From: Flavobacterium pectinovorum
GTDB lineage: Bacteria; Bacteroidota; Bacteroidia; Flavobacteriales; Flavobacteriaceae
Assembly: GCF_900142715.1 (NCBI RefSeq)
Contig: NZ_FRBX01000002.1
Span: 434,001-498,000, forward strand
DNA: 64,000 nt
Reading direction: 5' to 3'
Shown: in pieces, positions 1 through 11,775 of the stretch
How the letters are laid out: every line of letters begins with the position of its first letter
How positions within the stretch are numbered: the first letter of the stretch is position 1
The notes under the pieces: model-generated
The model's database searches: none
What the model saw: only the letters and a program-made list of their open reading frames with translations
What the model was told of the DNA's origin: nothing
Program-made: the position numbers and the translations under genes

Positions 1-1829
1 GCTGTTCCCGCAGAAACTGCAGTTACCAATCCAGACGAATTTACAGTTGCAATTGCTGTATTACTAGAACTCCACGTTAACGTTTTGTTTGTTGCGTTTG
101 CCGGAGCAATTGTAGCAGAAAGCTGTTGTGTATTTCCGGCATATAAACTTGCCGTTGTTGGCGAAACACTTACAGAAGCAACCGGAATTGCCGCAACAGT
201 TATTGCTGAAGTCGCAGTTTTATTTCCATCAACCGTTTTTACTGTAATTGTTGTTGTTCCTGCAGAAACCGCTGTAACCAATCCGGATGCATTTACTGTG
301 GCAACTGCAGTATTGCTCGATGTCCAGGTTAAGTTTTGATTTGTTGCATTTGCCGGAGCAATAGTTGGATTTAATTGTTGTGTAGATCCTAAACCAACCG
401 TTGCTGAAGTTGGATTTACAGAAACTCCTGTAACTGCAACAACAGGTGCATTTGTATTCGTTAAAACCAAATATTCGTAAGCGGCAAACGATCTTGTTGC
501 GCCAGCAGTTAAAGTTACTGAAGCATTATTGTTATACGGATTTACATAAGTTCCCGCCAATGCAGCCGGAATTACATACGATTTTGAAGCATTTCTTAAA
601 TTCGACATTACGATTACTTTTTCAGTACCTAATGTTTTAGTAAAAATACTGATATCATCGTTTGCATACATCGTTAAATCTCCACGTCTGATCGCTGCGC
701 TTGCGGTTCTAAAGTTTAGAATTTTAGCAAAATCGGCTGCCGCAGTTGGGTTTTGCGACCAGTTGAATTTGAATCCCTGCCATGGCCAATCTGTTTTGGG
801 TTCGTAATCAATTTCCTGACCGCTCATTAAAAACGGAACGCCTTTCATATAAGCAGAAACTAAAAAGTTTGCCACAATTCCGTTATGATTGTTGAAGATT
901 ACAAAAGGCCTTTGTACACCATTATCATTCGTATATGTATCATGATTTCCAGTATAACGAACGGCTTGATTTGAACCCGTTGCATTTGCATATTCGTAAT
1001 CATTTATTGTTTGAAAACGCTGCGAAACCGGACCTCCGGCAGCAACATCTTTTAAGGCATTCCAAAACCATCTGTCGCCAAAATTCATATCAAAACCTGC
1101 CGTAAAATTGGCTTGTCTGTCTCCTTCGGCTAACATTAATAGTTTATGAGACGAAATTCCACGGATGTTTCCGATAACTTCTGACCAGAAATCAAGCGGA
1201 GGATTATTAGCATAATCACAACGGTATCCGTCGACGTTTGCTGCCAGAATCCAATAACGCATGGCATCTTTTATGGCATTTCTTGTAGCGGAACTATTAA
1301 GATCCAGAGCGGCTATATCTGAAAAGTTTCCTAATTGCTGGATGGTTGTTCCGCTTCGCAGATAATACTCAGGATGCGAAACGGTCCATGCATTATCCCA
1401 GGAAGTTCCGTTGATGGCAATATCTAAAATAACGGCCATTCCTCGGCTGTGAGCGCCATCAACCAAAGTCCTTAAATCTGCAAGTGAACCATATTCTGAT
1501 CCTACGGCTTTAAAATCTTTGATACAATAAGGTGAAGGCGAACTTTTGGAATCGGTTCCGTGTGGGTAAATGGGCATTAAATAAATAACATTGGTACCAA
1601 GTGCTTTTATATTATCTAATCGGGCGGTTACTCCGGCTAAGTTTCCGTTGGCACTAAACGGACGTATATGCACCTGATACATGTTTACGTCACGAGTATC
1701 CGGAACGCCTGCAAATGGTGTTCCGTACTGAGGAGGATCCTGAGCGTAAAGTGAACTTGCAAATAATAATAGAAAACAGATTAGTGTTTTCGTGAAATGA
1801 AAAAATCTGGTGGTAATTGTAGTTTCCAT
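1..1829 (-). CDS. Secreted GH13 alpha-amylase-family protein with C-terminal Big_2 repeats (partial, 3' end outside window)
   Basis: Predicted secreted alpha-glucan hydrolase, last gene seen in the starch locus. Starting at the ATG at 1829 the protein has a type I signal peptide ending near LYAQ, then a GH13 barrel. The triad is visible: nucleophile D205 in GYRCDYAN, acid/base E235 in MLAEGD, and D297 in TGNHD. In conserved region I the usual NH is NG: residue 141 is Gly, where the paralogue at 4287-5669 has His145. From about residue 457 the chain continues into bacterial Ig-like group 2 modules of about 85 residues, one complete and a second cut by the window edge. No stop codon is in the window. 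It is clearly a paralogue of the lipoprotein amylase upstream, but has no lipobox. Amylase-like fold is secure; substrate and activity are inferred. Confidence 0.88.
   Translation of the reverse strand, partial: METTITTRFFHFTKTLICFLLLFASSLYAQDPPQYGTPFAGVPDTRDVNMYQVHIRPFSANGNLAGVTARLDNIKALGTNVIYLMPIYPHGTDSKSSPSPYCIKDFKAVGSEYGSLADLRTLVDGAHSRGMAVILDIAINGTSWDNAWTVSHPEYYLRSGTTIQQLGNFSDIAALDLNSSATRNAIKDAMRYWILAANVDGYRCDYANNPPLDFWSEVIGNIRGISSHKLLMLAEGDRQANFTAGFDMNFGDRWFWNALKDVAAGGPVSQRFQTINDYEYANATGSNQAVRYTGNHDTYTNDNGVQRPFVIFNNHNGIVANFLVSAYMKGVPFLMSGQEIDYEPKTDWPWQGFKFNWSQNPTAAADFAKILNFRTASAAIRRGDLTMYANDDISIFTKTLGTEKVIVMSNLRNASKSYVIPAALAGTYVNPYNNNASVTLTAGATRSFAAYEYLVLTNTNAPVVAVTGVSVNPTSATVGLGSTQQLNPTIAPANATNQNLTWTSSNTAVATVNASGLVTAVSAGTTTITVKTVDGNKTATSAITVAAIPVASVSVSPTTASLYAGNTQQLSATIAPANATNKTLTWSSSNTAIATVNSSGLVTAVSAGT
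9..368 (-). repeat. Tandem Big_2 (Ig-like) coding repeats
   Basis: Within the GH13 gene, the stretch at about 263-368 is repeated, with many synonymous differences, at about 9-113, an offset of about 254 bases. Each unit encodes a module with the pattern TLTWSSSNTAIATV followed by SGLVTAVSAGT, which is typical of the Big_2 fold. The array continues beyond the left edge, so the copy number is unknown. Confidence 0.8.
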
Positions 1830-1976
1830 AATTTCGGTTTTTGCATGCTTGTCGGCATCTTAACTAAAATTCATTCTCACTCGCATTGTTTTTTTAATTC
1901 GACAAACATTTTGTGGTTAATAGTTTTCAAGTAGTATAATTCTTAATTTTCGCCCATAAAAGAGCATAGATTTTTA

Positions 1977-2042
1977 GCCACGAATTCACGAATTAAGCAT
2001 TTATTTAAAATCTTAATTTTGAAAAATTCGTGAATTCGTGGC
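1977..2042. repeat. Intergenic palindrome (GCCACGAATTC family)
   Basis: Perfect 18-base arms at 1977-1994 and 2025-2042 (GCCACGAATTCACGAATT and its reverse complement) enclose a 30-base AT-rich spacer, between the GH97 gene and the distal GH13 gene. The element resembles other palindromes in the window that begin GCCACGAA or GCCACAGA. It could form a strong hairpin in the mRNA and moderate read-through or stability; no function is proven. Confidence 0.8.
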
Positions 2043-2058
2043 AAAAAAACTTAGTAAT

Positions 2059-4242
<2,184 letters not shown>

Positions 4243-4286
4243 TTATTTAGTTTTTTGCAAATCTAATTTATTAAAGTGCTTTTATC

Positions 4287-5669
4287 TTAGTTTTTCAATA
4301 CTAAATATTGAAAAGGTTCTAATGTTATTTCTGCACTAACGGTTACAGTTGTTCCTGTGAAAGCATCTTTCCATGTTGCTTTTAAAGCAGACGGAACCAA
4401 ATATTTTACAGCATTATTGGTTAAATTAGAAAGTACCAGCACTTTTTCAGTATCGTTTACCATTGTAAAAGCACTTACGGCATCGCTGCTATATCCTGTA
4501 AAAGTTCCTTTTTTAATAGCATTGCTTGTATTTCTAAAGGCGATTATCTTTTTGTATTCAGCAAGCATTTCTGTATCTGCAACAGACCAATTGATAGGGG
4601 TGCGCGCGAAATAATTCAGTCTTTGCGCATACCCAATTTCCTGACCGTTGTAGATCATCGGAACAGATTTTAAATATGCTGCCACAACAAATGCTGCCAC
4701 AGATCCTTTTTTACCTCCAAAAAGCTCTAGTGGTGTTCCATCTGAAAGATTTACGTCATGATTGGTTGTGTAACGTACAACTCTGTTTGATGAATTGTAA
4801 TTATTGGCATATTCTGTAGCATTAGAATCCTGCATTGTAGTAGCAGATTTATTTTCTTTAAAAACTTTTTCTAATGTGCTAAAGAAATTGAAACCAAATG
4901 TATAGTCAAAACCAGAAACGAAATGGCTTACCTTAGAACCTTCGGCCAACATTAAAATAGTTTGATTTGGTTTGATGCTTCTTAGTTTTGTAATGGCATC
5001 TGTCCAAAAACCTTGCGGAACAAAATCGGCATAATCGCATCTAAAACCGTCTACATTTGCCGTGTAAACCCAATACGACATTGCGTCGATCATTGCGTTT
5101 TTCATTTCGGTATTATTGAAATCCAATTGTGCTACATCAGCATAATTTGTTCCCGGCGGCATTATAATTTCGCCTTTTTCATTTTTTTGATACCAGTCCG
5201 GATGTTGTGTAATCCAGGCGTTATCCCATGCAGTATGATTGGCCACCCAGTCCAGCACTACAGCCATGTTTTTTTTGTGCGCTTCTTCAACCAAAGTCTG
5301 AAGATCCTGCAAAGTTCCAAAATCCGGATTTACAGCTTTATAATCTTTTACGGCATAAGGCGAACCTAATTCTCCTGAAGCTCTTTCTTTTCCAACAGGA
5401 TAAATAGGCATTAAATAAATAACATTTGCCCCCAATTCCTGAATTTGGGTCAATCTGTCCTGAACTCCTTTTAAAGTTCCGGCTTCGCTAAAAGCACGAA
5501 TATTTACCTGATAAATGATGGCGTCTTCTTTCTTTGGCATTTTTTCAAATGAAGCCCCAAATTGCGGATAGGCAGGTTCTGTATTTGTATTGTTATCATC
5601 TGATGAACTACAAGAAACAAACGCAAGTGTAAGCAGTAGTGTATGGATGATTTTTATATTAAATTTCAT
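4287..5669 (-). CDS. Surface lipoprotein alpha-amylase, GH13 (SusG-like)
   Basis: Endo-acting alpha-amylase that would cut starch at the cell surface to give oligosaccharides for SusCD. The 460-residue chain opens with a lipoprotein signal; Cys20 follows AFVS. It is followed by SSSDD, an acidic/serine-rich tag of the kind that directs Bacteroidota lipoproteins to the outer face. GH13 signatures are complete: region I DWVANH (H145), nucleophile D212 in GFRCDYAD, acid/base E243 in MLAEGS, and D305 in TTNHD. A C-terminal beta-domain ends the protein. It is preceded by the SusE-like gene and followed by GH97. It is shorter than Bacteroides SusG and I see no inserted CBM58, so I call it SusG-like rather than susG. 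Confidence 0.9.
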   Translation of the reverse strand: MKFNIKIIHTLLLTLAFVSCSSSDDNNTNTEPAYPQFGASFEKMPKKEDAIIYQVNIRAFSEAGTLKGVQDRLTQIQELGANVIYLMPIYPVGKERASGELGSPYAVKDYKAVNPDFGTLQDLQTLVEEAHKKNMAVVLDWVANHTAWDNAWITQHPDWYQKNEKGEIIMPPGTNYADVAQLDFNNTEMKNAMIDAMSYWVYTANVDGFRCDYADFVPQGFWTDAITKLRSIKPNQTILMLAEGSKVSHFVSGFDYTFGFNFFSTLEKVFKENKSATTMQDSNATEYANNYNSSNRVVRYTTNHDVNLSDGTPLELFGGKKGSVAAFVVAAYLKSVPMIYNGQEIGYAQRLNYFARTPINWSVADTEMLAEYKKIIAFRNTSNAIKKGTFTGYSSDAVSAFTMVNDTEKVLVLSNLTNNAVKYLVPSALKATWKDAFTGTTVTVSAEITLEPFQYLVLKN

Positions 5670-5707
5670 ATTTTCTGAATTTTAAGCATTAAAAATGATT
5701 TAAAGTA

Positions 5708-5734
5708 ACCTGCCTTTCAAAAGGAAAGACAGGT
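5708..5734. repeat. Intercistronic hairpin in the starch operon
   Basis: An 11-base stem with one mismatch (ACCTGCCTTTC against GAAAGACAGGT) and an AAAA loop lies between the SusE-like gene and the lipoprotein amylase. There is no strong T-run on the minus-strand side, so it looks like an mRNA-stability or processing element more than a full terminator. Confidence 0.5.
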
Positions 5735-5760
5735 ACAACTCAAACCAAACTAACTTTTTG

Positions 5761-6843
5761 TTATTTTTTTGTGATTGTATAATTTGCTTCTGCAGGATAT
5801 CCAAGACCAAGCGGATCAACATCGTTTATCTTAAATGTAATTTCATAACTGCCGGCTTCAGCAATATAATGCGCTCCTGAGTTATCAAGATAAGCAACAA
5901 AATCTGTATTGTTTTTAGAACCGTAGTTAATTGTCCAGTCATTATTTAGCCTGAATTTTACGTTTCCGAGTATTAAATCGACTGTTATTTTCCATGTTTT
6001 TGTCTGGTAATCGTAGTTCATTGGTGTACTGGTTCCCCAGCCTCCCGGTGTTCCGTCACCAACAACTCCCCATGAATATACAATTGAGCTCCATTTTAAA
6101 GTATTTAAATTTACTTTTACCTGATAAGAACCTTCTCCCGGAAGTGCAAAATCAGTAGTACTCATGTTTTTCAGGTCATTATTTGTAGCACCTGCACCGT
6201 AAAATTGTTCCCAGTTTCTGCCTGTATTTAATTTAAATACAGGACCATAATCCGGTAAAACGGTTACATATCCCTGATAAATGCCTTTTGAAATTTCCGG
6301 CAAAGCCAATGCCGTGTCTACATTCCAGTCACCCTGATAAGCACCCGGCATATAAATTTCGCCAAAAACAACACTTTTTTCATAAGGTGTCACCGTTATT
6401 GTAGTCGTATTTGAATAGATTTTGCGATCCATTGTAGCTTCTATACGAACCGCTAATTGTCCCGGAACATTTATAGGAAGTCCTAAATCTGTTGCGATTT
6501 TGTTTAAATCTCTGTCAAGGAATGATTTGCTCAAAACATCTTCGCCCACAACAATTCGTTTTGCTTTTTGCCATGCCTGACTTCCGCTGATATCATTTAC
6601 TAAATCAAATTGTATGGCGTAAGTAACGGGTGCAGCAATTGGAAAAGTAACTGCCGGCCACGAAACAAGCAAAGCCTGATCGTCTGCAGTCTCTTCAGTA
6701 AGTACAATTTCGCTTGATGAAACTTCAAATGAAGAAGGAAAACTTGTCGCTTTTAAAGTTGTTAATTGACCATCGGTTTCGCAGGAAGTGCCTAAAAACA
6801 GCAAGCCGCCCAACAGGAGTAATTTATTTATATATTTTTTCAT
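5761..6843 (-). CDS. SusE/SusF-like outer-membrane starch-binding lipoprotein
   Basis: Non-catalytic glycan-binding lipoprotein expected to hold starch at the cell surface beside SusCD. The 360-residue protein has a lipoprotein signal (LFLGTSC, Cys21) followed by an acidic ETDGQ segment. Residues about 30-155 resemble the N-terminal Ig-like SusE domain. Two further beta-rich modules follow (about 165-250 and 255-358), where aromatic residues such as the Trp in GGWGTSTP and NDWTINYG could stack on sugar. It begins 13 bases after susD. Assignment rests on position, size and the SusE-type N-terminus; individual binding sites were not confirmed. Confidence 0.85.
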   Translation of the reverse strand: MKKYINKLLLLGGLLFLGTSCETDGQLTTLKATSFPSSFEVSSSEIVLTEETADDQALLVSWPAVTFPIAAPVTYAIQFDLVNDISGSQAWQKAKRIVVGEDVLSKSFLDRDLNKIATDLGLPINVPGQLAVRIEATMDRKIYSNTTTITVTPYEKSVVFGEIYMPGAYQGDWNVDTALALPEISKGIYQGYVTVLPDYGPVFKLNTGRNWEQFYGAGATNNDLKNMSTTDFALPGEGSYQVKVNLNTLKWSSIVYSWGVVGDGTPGGWGTSTPMNYDYQTKTWKITVDLILGNVKFRLNNDWTINYGSKNNTDFVAYLDNSGAHYIAEAGSYEITFKINDVDPLGLGYPAEANYTITKK

Positions 6844-6856
6844 GATAGTTTTGTTT

Positions 6857-8365
6857 TTAGTAACCAGGGTTTTGTTTTAATCCTCTGTTGGCATCTAAAG
6901 CAGATGTTGGAATTGGGAACAATTTTCTATAAGCCGGAGAGGCTGGTCTGAACTCGCTTGCCAATAAAAATTTATCAAAACGAATCATGTCTTGTCTTCT
7001 GTGACCTTCCCAGTTTAACTCAAATCCTCTTTCGTTATAAACATCGTCCAAAGTTGGGTTTGCGGCTAATTCGTTTAAACCTGCACGAAGTCTGATTTCG
7101 TCAATAAAAGGTTTTGCGGCACCGGCGTTTCCTAAACGAACATGGCACTCGGCTTTCATTAAAATTACATCGGCATATCTAAAAATTGGGAAGTCATTTG
7201 AAGCTCCTCCACCGGATCTTGGTGCTGCAGGATAAAATTTAATATTACGAACACCTGCCTGAGGCGCAGCTCCGGGATTGTCTAAAGAAGCAACATCAAG
7301 CGTGTAATTAAATCCGCCCGGTTGTTCTCCTACTAAAAATTGTTTGATTCGAATATCGTTTGCATCATATTTCAGGAAGAATTCTTTAGGCACAATAGTC
7401 CCGTTCCAGCCATCATATCCAAATAAACTTTTACCATGTGGACCGTACAAACTACGAGTTGCATAAATATTACGGGAAACGACATCAAGCGTTGCGTAAA
7501 TTGGCAGAATGGTTTCATCATCCGGAAGTACATCTCCAAACAATTCGTAATATTTATTTCCTAGCGGACTAGCGTCGTTTGCTGCACCAGAGTGAAGACT
7601 ATACCCGCCTTCGCTAACTTTATTACAAGCGGCTAAACATTCGTTCCATTTTGATTCTCCGGTATAAACTTCTGCATTCAGATAGACTTTTGCCAATAAA
7701 GTATAACCCGCCCATCTATTAAATCTTCCGTAATAATTTCCTCCTTTTGTAATAGAAAGCAAGTCTACGTTCTCAGTAATTTCTTTTACAATAAAATCAT
7801 AAACTTCCTTACGGCTTGATTGCGGAATTTTATCAACTGTAATATTATTATCCGTATAAAAAGGAACATTTCCGAAATCATCAATCAATAAATAATAAAA
7901 GAAGGCACGCAATACTTTTGCTTCGGCAATTTTTGAAGCTTCGGCATCTGATTTTTCTAATAATTGAATGGCTAAATTGGCGTTAAAAATAGATTTGTAC
8001 AACCAGTTCCACGTATTGTTAATAATGAAATCTGTTGGCAGCCATTCGTGTTTGTGTAAACGGGCAAAATCCTGTTGCCAGTCACCGGTATTTCTATGCG
8101 GAATTACCTGCTCGTCTGATGACATACAGTTCATGTCGTACCAGCCGTTATCTGCTCCGGCGTAACCAACACCCGGTACATTATTACGCTGAAAGTCACC
8201 CGGAATTTCTGCATAAACGCTGGCAAGAGCAATATCTGCCCCTTCCGGAGTTCCGTAAAAGCTGTCTGGCTGATATTTGTCGTATATGTTTTCGTTGATA
8301 TCTGTACAGCTAAAAAGAGTTAGGAAACATGCGCTTCCTGCTATTAGTATATTTTTAATTTTCAT
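6857..8365 (-). CDS. susD: SusD/RagB family nutrient-binding outer-membrane lipoprotein
   Basis: Surface lid of the SusCD pedal-bin transporter. It binds oligosaccharide and delivers it to the SusC barrel. The protein has 502 residues with a lipoprotein signal (LTLFSC, Cys20) followed by TDINEN. The helical TPR-like region and the C-terminal RagB/SusD domain are recognisable, including IFRYADVILMKAECHVRLG and the tail around FELNWEGHRRQDMIRFDKF, which is a hallmark of the family. It starts only 8 bases downstream of the susC stop, so the pair is translationally close. Substrate (alpha-glucan) is inferred from the amylase and GH97 genes that follow. Confidence 0.95.
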   Translation of the reverse strand: MKIKNILIAGSACFLTLFSCTDINENIYDKYQPDSFYGTPEGADIALASVYAEIPGDFQRNNVPGVGYAGADNGWYDMNCMSSDEQVIPHRNTGDWQQDFARLHKHEWLPTDFIINNTWNWLYKSIFNANLAIQLLEKSDAEASKIAEAKVLRAFFYYLLIDDFGNVPFYTDNNITVDKIPQSSRKEVYDFIVKEITENVDLLSITKGGNYYGRFNRWAGYTLLAKVYLNAEVYTGESKWNECLAACNKVSEGGYSLHSGAANDASPLGNKYYELFGDVLPDDETILPIYATLDVVSRNIYATRSLYGPHGKSLFGYDGWNGTIVPKEFFLKYDANDIRIKQFLVGEQPGGFNYTLDVASLDNPGAAPQAGVRNIKFYPAAPRSGGGASNDFPIFRYADVILMKAECHVRLGNAGAAKPFIDEIRLRAGLNELAANPTLDDVYNERGFELNWEGHRRQDMIRFDKFLLASEFRPASPAYRKLFPIPTSALDANRGLKQNPGY

Positions 8366-8373
8366 TTCTTTTA

Positions 8374-11300
8374 CTATTTAAATTTTACAGTCAAACCAAA
8401 TGCAACACTTCTGGTACGCGGATAAATTCCGCGGTCTCCACCAAAATTATCATTAGGATCACCACTTCCGCTGATGTTCAATTCAGGGTCAACGCCTGTA
8501 TAATCTGTAATTAGCAGTAAATTGTTTCCTGTAAGAGAAAGTCGAACATTGTCTATATATTTATCAGTAAAGCGGAAAGTATAGCCTGCCGTAAGATTTT
8601 CTAAACGTACAAATGAACCGTCTTCTAACCATACATCAGATCCGTATGGAGAAGAATGAATTCCTTTGTCGACAGCACTTTCTAAAATGTTTGACTTACC
8701 TGTATTTTCCAGCATACTTAAGTTTTGATTAAGCGCGTTGTAAATTTTATTTCCTCCGGAACCTCTAACTAACATTGAAGCATCGAAGTTTTTGTAACGG
8801 TAAGATGGATTAAATGCAAAAGTGTACGTTGGCAATGCCGAACCTGCATAATAACGATCCGGACTTTTTACTCCCTGATCGATTAAACCGTTTCCGTCAC
8901 GATCTGAAACTGTTTCAACACCATTGTCGTTTACGCCGGTATGCTCTAAAATATAAAACGCGCCAACAGGTTTTCCCTGAACTAGGTAAGAGTTTGCCGC
9001 TCCCCAGCCCACATAATCAGTATTTAAAGGAATACCGTTAATACTTCCGCTTAAATTAAGTACTTCATTTTTCATGAAAGAAACGTTTCCGGCTAATGTC
9101 AGTGTGCTGTTTTCAGTTCTGATCACATCGTAGCCAAGGGCAATCTCCAAACCTTTGTTTGAAATACTTCCTACGTTTGCTTTAATTTCTTTGAATGGAA
9201 AAGGAGGCTGAGGTACCGTATAATTGAATAGTAAATTATCTGTTCTGGAATCGTAAACATCTACGCTACCTCTTAATCTGCCGTCTAAAAGAGAAAAATC
9301 AAGTCCGATATTAGTTTGTTTTTTGGTTTCCCATTTCAAATCGGCATTTGCGTTTTGAGAAATTCCAAAATTGGTAATAAGCGCTCCACCAAAATAAGTG
9401 TTTCCTGCACTATCTACTAATGGCAATGAAGTTTGCGGATAAAGACCTTGCTGATTACCGGTTTCTCCATATCCTACACGTAATTTTAATTCATTAAATA
9501 AAGTTTGATTCAGCATAAATGACTCTTTGTTGATTTGCCACGCCACAGATGCTGAAGGGAAATTTCCCCATTTGTTGTTTGTGCCAAATACAGATGAACC
9601 GTCTCGTCTGATACTTGCTGTAAGTAAATAACGGTCTAATAAAGCGTAATTTAATCTTCCTAAATAAGAAACTAAAGATCTGTCGTTTTTATATGATCTA
9701 ATATCTGATGGTCTTACTTTAGACAAATCACCAAACTGAAGCGCATTGTAAGTCGCCTCATCGCTTATAAATCCTCTTGCCTGAGCAAAATTTCCCTGAT
9801 AAGTCTGGCTTTGCCATTCGTATAAAGCCAACGCGTTAAAACTATGAACCCCGAAAGTTTTTTTATAAGTAAGACTTAAATTGGTTAGTTTTTCATTTTG
9901 TCTCTTATTTTCAATATTAGCATAACCTTTTTGTTCAACAGCAAAAGCTTCTGTAGATGATAAAGGCAAAAAATATCCCTGTGTTGAATTTGTTTTTCTC
10001 CAGCTTCCAAACCAGTTCGCAGAGAATCCTTTGCCTAAATCTAAATCTGCTTTTAAACTTCCAAATAAATTATCTTCCTGTCTTTCATTTTTTACCGATT
10101 GTGCAGCTGCATAAGGGTTTAAGTATTGAAATACGGTTGAATCAGTAAAATAAGATCCATCAGTATTATAAACCGGATCTGTTGGTCTGGCCAATAATGA
10201 ATTTGTAATTAAGTTTGACTGATAAGAAACCGCACCAATTTTAGCAATACTTCCTGTAACATTATTTACGCCTGTATTTAAATTAAAAGTCAGTTTTAAT
10301 TTGTCATCAAGTGCCAATTGCGTTGCCTGAACGCGGCCAATATATTTTTGATTACTAGAATTAATTACAACGCCATCCTGCATAATTGCTGTTATTGAAG
10401 CTCTGTAATTGAATTTATCAGTTCCTCCGCCAAACGAAAGCGTGTGCGTTTGTGTGATTCCGGTTTGAGTCAAAAGACCGTACCAATCTGTATCAGAACC
10501 GTGATTTGCAGATGCAGGAACACCAACGCTTTGAGCAGTTTCCCACCATTGGTTTGCGTTCAGCATTTCTAGTTTTTTCGGAATAAAATCGATAGAAGTA
10601 TATCCAATATATTCCATAGTTGTTTTTCCTGCTTTATTTTTTTTAGTCGTTACAATGATAACTCCAGGCGCACCTCTGGAACCGTAAACTGCTGTAGCCG
10701 AAGCATCTTTTAGAACATCGATACTTTCAATTTCACTTGGCGGAACCTGATTTAGTAAATCCATGTTTCCCTGAATTCCGTCAACAACAACAAGCGGATC
10801 ATTTCCTCCAATTAAAGAAGAAATACCACGAATACGAACGCTTGGTCCTGAACCCGGCTCATTACCAATTTGCGTAATATTTACACCCGCAGCTTTTCCT
10901 GAAATCAACGATAACGGATTTACAATTGCACCCTGATTCATGTCTTTTGCAGCTATTGAAGAAACTGCCCCAGTAACATCTTTTCTGGCTGTAGTTCCAT
11001 AACCAACCACAACAATTTCCTGTAAGTTTGTAGCATCCGGAAATAATTGAATGTTGATATTGCTTTGGCTTGCCGTAACTTTTTTCTCTTTGTAACCAAT
11101 AAAAGTTACCACAATTACAGAGGCAGAGCTTTCAACGGTAAGTTTATATTTTCCGTCAAAATCAGTTACCATTCCGTTTTTAGTTCCTTCTTCGATAACA
11201 GAAGCACCCGGCAATGGCAGACCATTTTCATCGGTAATTATTCCTGAAACTGTTTCTTTTTCATCGCGAATAGTTTCGGTTCTCAGTTCCGGTTTTTTCA

Positions 11301-11646
11301 GTATAATTTGTGTGTCGCGAACTTTAAATTCGGTTGAAGTTCCTCTAAAAAGTTTATTTAAAACAATATCAATGGGCTGGTTTTTTACCGAAATCGAAAT
11401 CACACGATCAAGATCAATGTCATTTAATTTGTAAATAAACCTGAAATCTGTTTTTTGTTCTATGGTCTCAATAACCTTTTCGATTGTTGAATTGTTTAAT
11501 TCAAGGGTTACTTTTGTTTTTTGGGCATAAGTATTTCCTCGAATATTAAACATGGCGACCAAAATAAGTAGTGTAGTTAGTTTCAATTTTAGGTCATTTT
11601 GGAATATAGAGTATAGGAACCCAATATTCTTAGATTTTTTTTTCAT
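8374..11646 (-). CDS. susC: SusC/RagA TonB-linked outer-membrane transporter with STN signalling domain
   Basis: TonB-dependent barrel that imports malto-oligosaccharides together with SusD. The 1090-residue protein has a signal sequence (about 1-42), an STN domain (about 45-115), a carboxypeptidase-regulatory-like domain (about 130-205), a plug beginning near VVVGYGTTARKDVTGAVS with VDGIQG and SGKAAGVNI, and a C-terminal barrel ending in aromatic-rich FGLTVKFK. The STN domain is the contact point with FecR anti-sigma factors, and a FecR gene and ECF sigma gene lie directly upstream. The upstream gap (11647-11775) has no TAnnTTTG-type -7 element, which fits a promoter read by an alternative sigma factor or read-through. 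Confidence 0.95.
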   Translation of the reverse strand: MKKKSKNIGFLYSIFQNDLKLKLTTLLILVAMFNIRGNTYAQKTKVTLELNNSTIEKVIETIEQKTDFRFIYKLNDIDLDRVISISVKNQPIDIVLNKLFRGTSTEFKVRDTQIILKKPELRTETIRDEKETVSGIITDENGLPLPGASVIEEGTKNGMVTDFDGKYKLTVESSASVIVVTFIGYKEKKVTASQSNINIQLFPDATNLQEIVVVGYGTTARKDVTGAVSSIAAKDMNQGAIVNPLSLISGKAAGVNITQIGNEPGSGPSVRIRGISSLIGGNDPLVVVDGIQGNMDLLNQVPPSEIESIDVLKDASATAVYGSRGAPGVIIVTTKKNKAGKTTMEYIGYTSIDFIPKKLEMLNANQWWETAQSVGVPASANHGSDTDWYGLLTQTGITQTHTLSFGGGTDKFNYRASITAIMQDGVVINSSNQKYIGRVQATQLALDDKLKLTFNLNTGVNNVTGSIAKIGAVSYQSNLITNSLLARPTDPVYNTDGSYFTDSTVFQYLNPYAAAQSVKNERQEDNLFGSLKADLDLGKGFSANWFGSWRKTNSTQGYFLPLSSTEAFAVEQKGYANIENKRQNEKLTNLSLTYKKTFGVHSFNALALYEWQSQTYQGNFAQARGFISDEATYNALQFGDLSKVRPSDIRSYKNDRSLVSYLGRLNYALLDRYLLTASIRRDGSSVFGTNNKWGNFPSASVAWQINKESFMLNQTLFNELKLRVGYGETGNQQGLYPQTSLPLVDSAGNTYFGGALITNFGISQNANADLKWETKKQTNIGLDFSLLDGRLRGSVDVYDSRTDNLLFNYTVPQPPFPFKEIKANVGSISNKGLEIALGYDVIRTENSTLTLAGNVSFMKNEVLNLSGSINGIPLNTDYVGWGAANSYLVQGKPVGAFYILEHTGVNDNGVETVSDRDGNGLIDQGVKSPDRYYAGSALPTYTFAFNPSYRYKNFDASMLVRGSGGNKIYNALNQNLSMLENTGKSNILESAVDKGIHSSPYGSDVWLEDGSFVRLENLTAGYTFRFTDKYIDNVRLSLTGNNLLLITDYTGVDPELNISGSGDPNDNFGGDRGIYPRTRSVAFGLTVKFK

Positions 11647-11694
11647 AATTTTGTTAATTGATTGTAGTTAATTCGTTATATTCAATCACTTAGT

Positions 11695-11727
11695 AAATCG
11701 GAAATTGTTCGCAGCTCTTTCCGATTT
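11695..11727. repeat. Inverted repeat between fecR and susC
   Basis: Arms AAATCGGAA (11695-11703) and TTCCGATTT (11719-11727) flank a 15-base loop. The T-run lies on the plus-strand side only; transcripts from fecR would meet a hairpin with a weak U-tract. It may reduce read-through from fecR into susC, or be an operator near the susC promoter. Confidence 0.45.
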
Positions 11728-11775
11728 TTTTATTCCTGTACTTTTAGTTCTTCATGTTTTTTCATTGGTTATTGG

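Noticed and set aside
9..368. Repeats near the left edge as a CRISPR array
   Set aside because: The units are long, in frame and encode Ig-like modules of the GH13 protein; no short repeat-spacer pattern.
5013..5369. 118-residue plus-strand open frame opposite the lipoprotein amylase
   Set aside because: It is antisense to a gene with intact GH13 motifs and shows no recognisable protein features.
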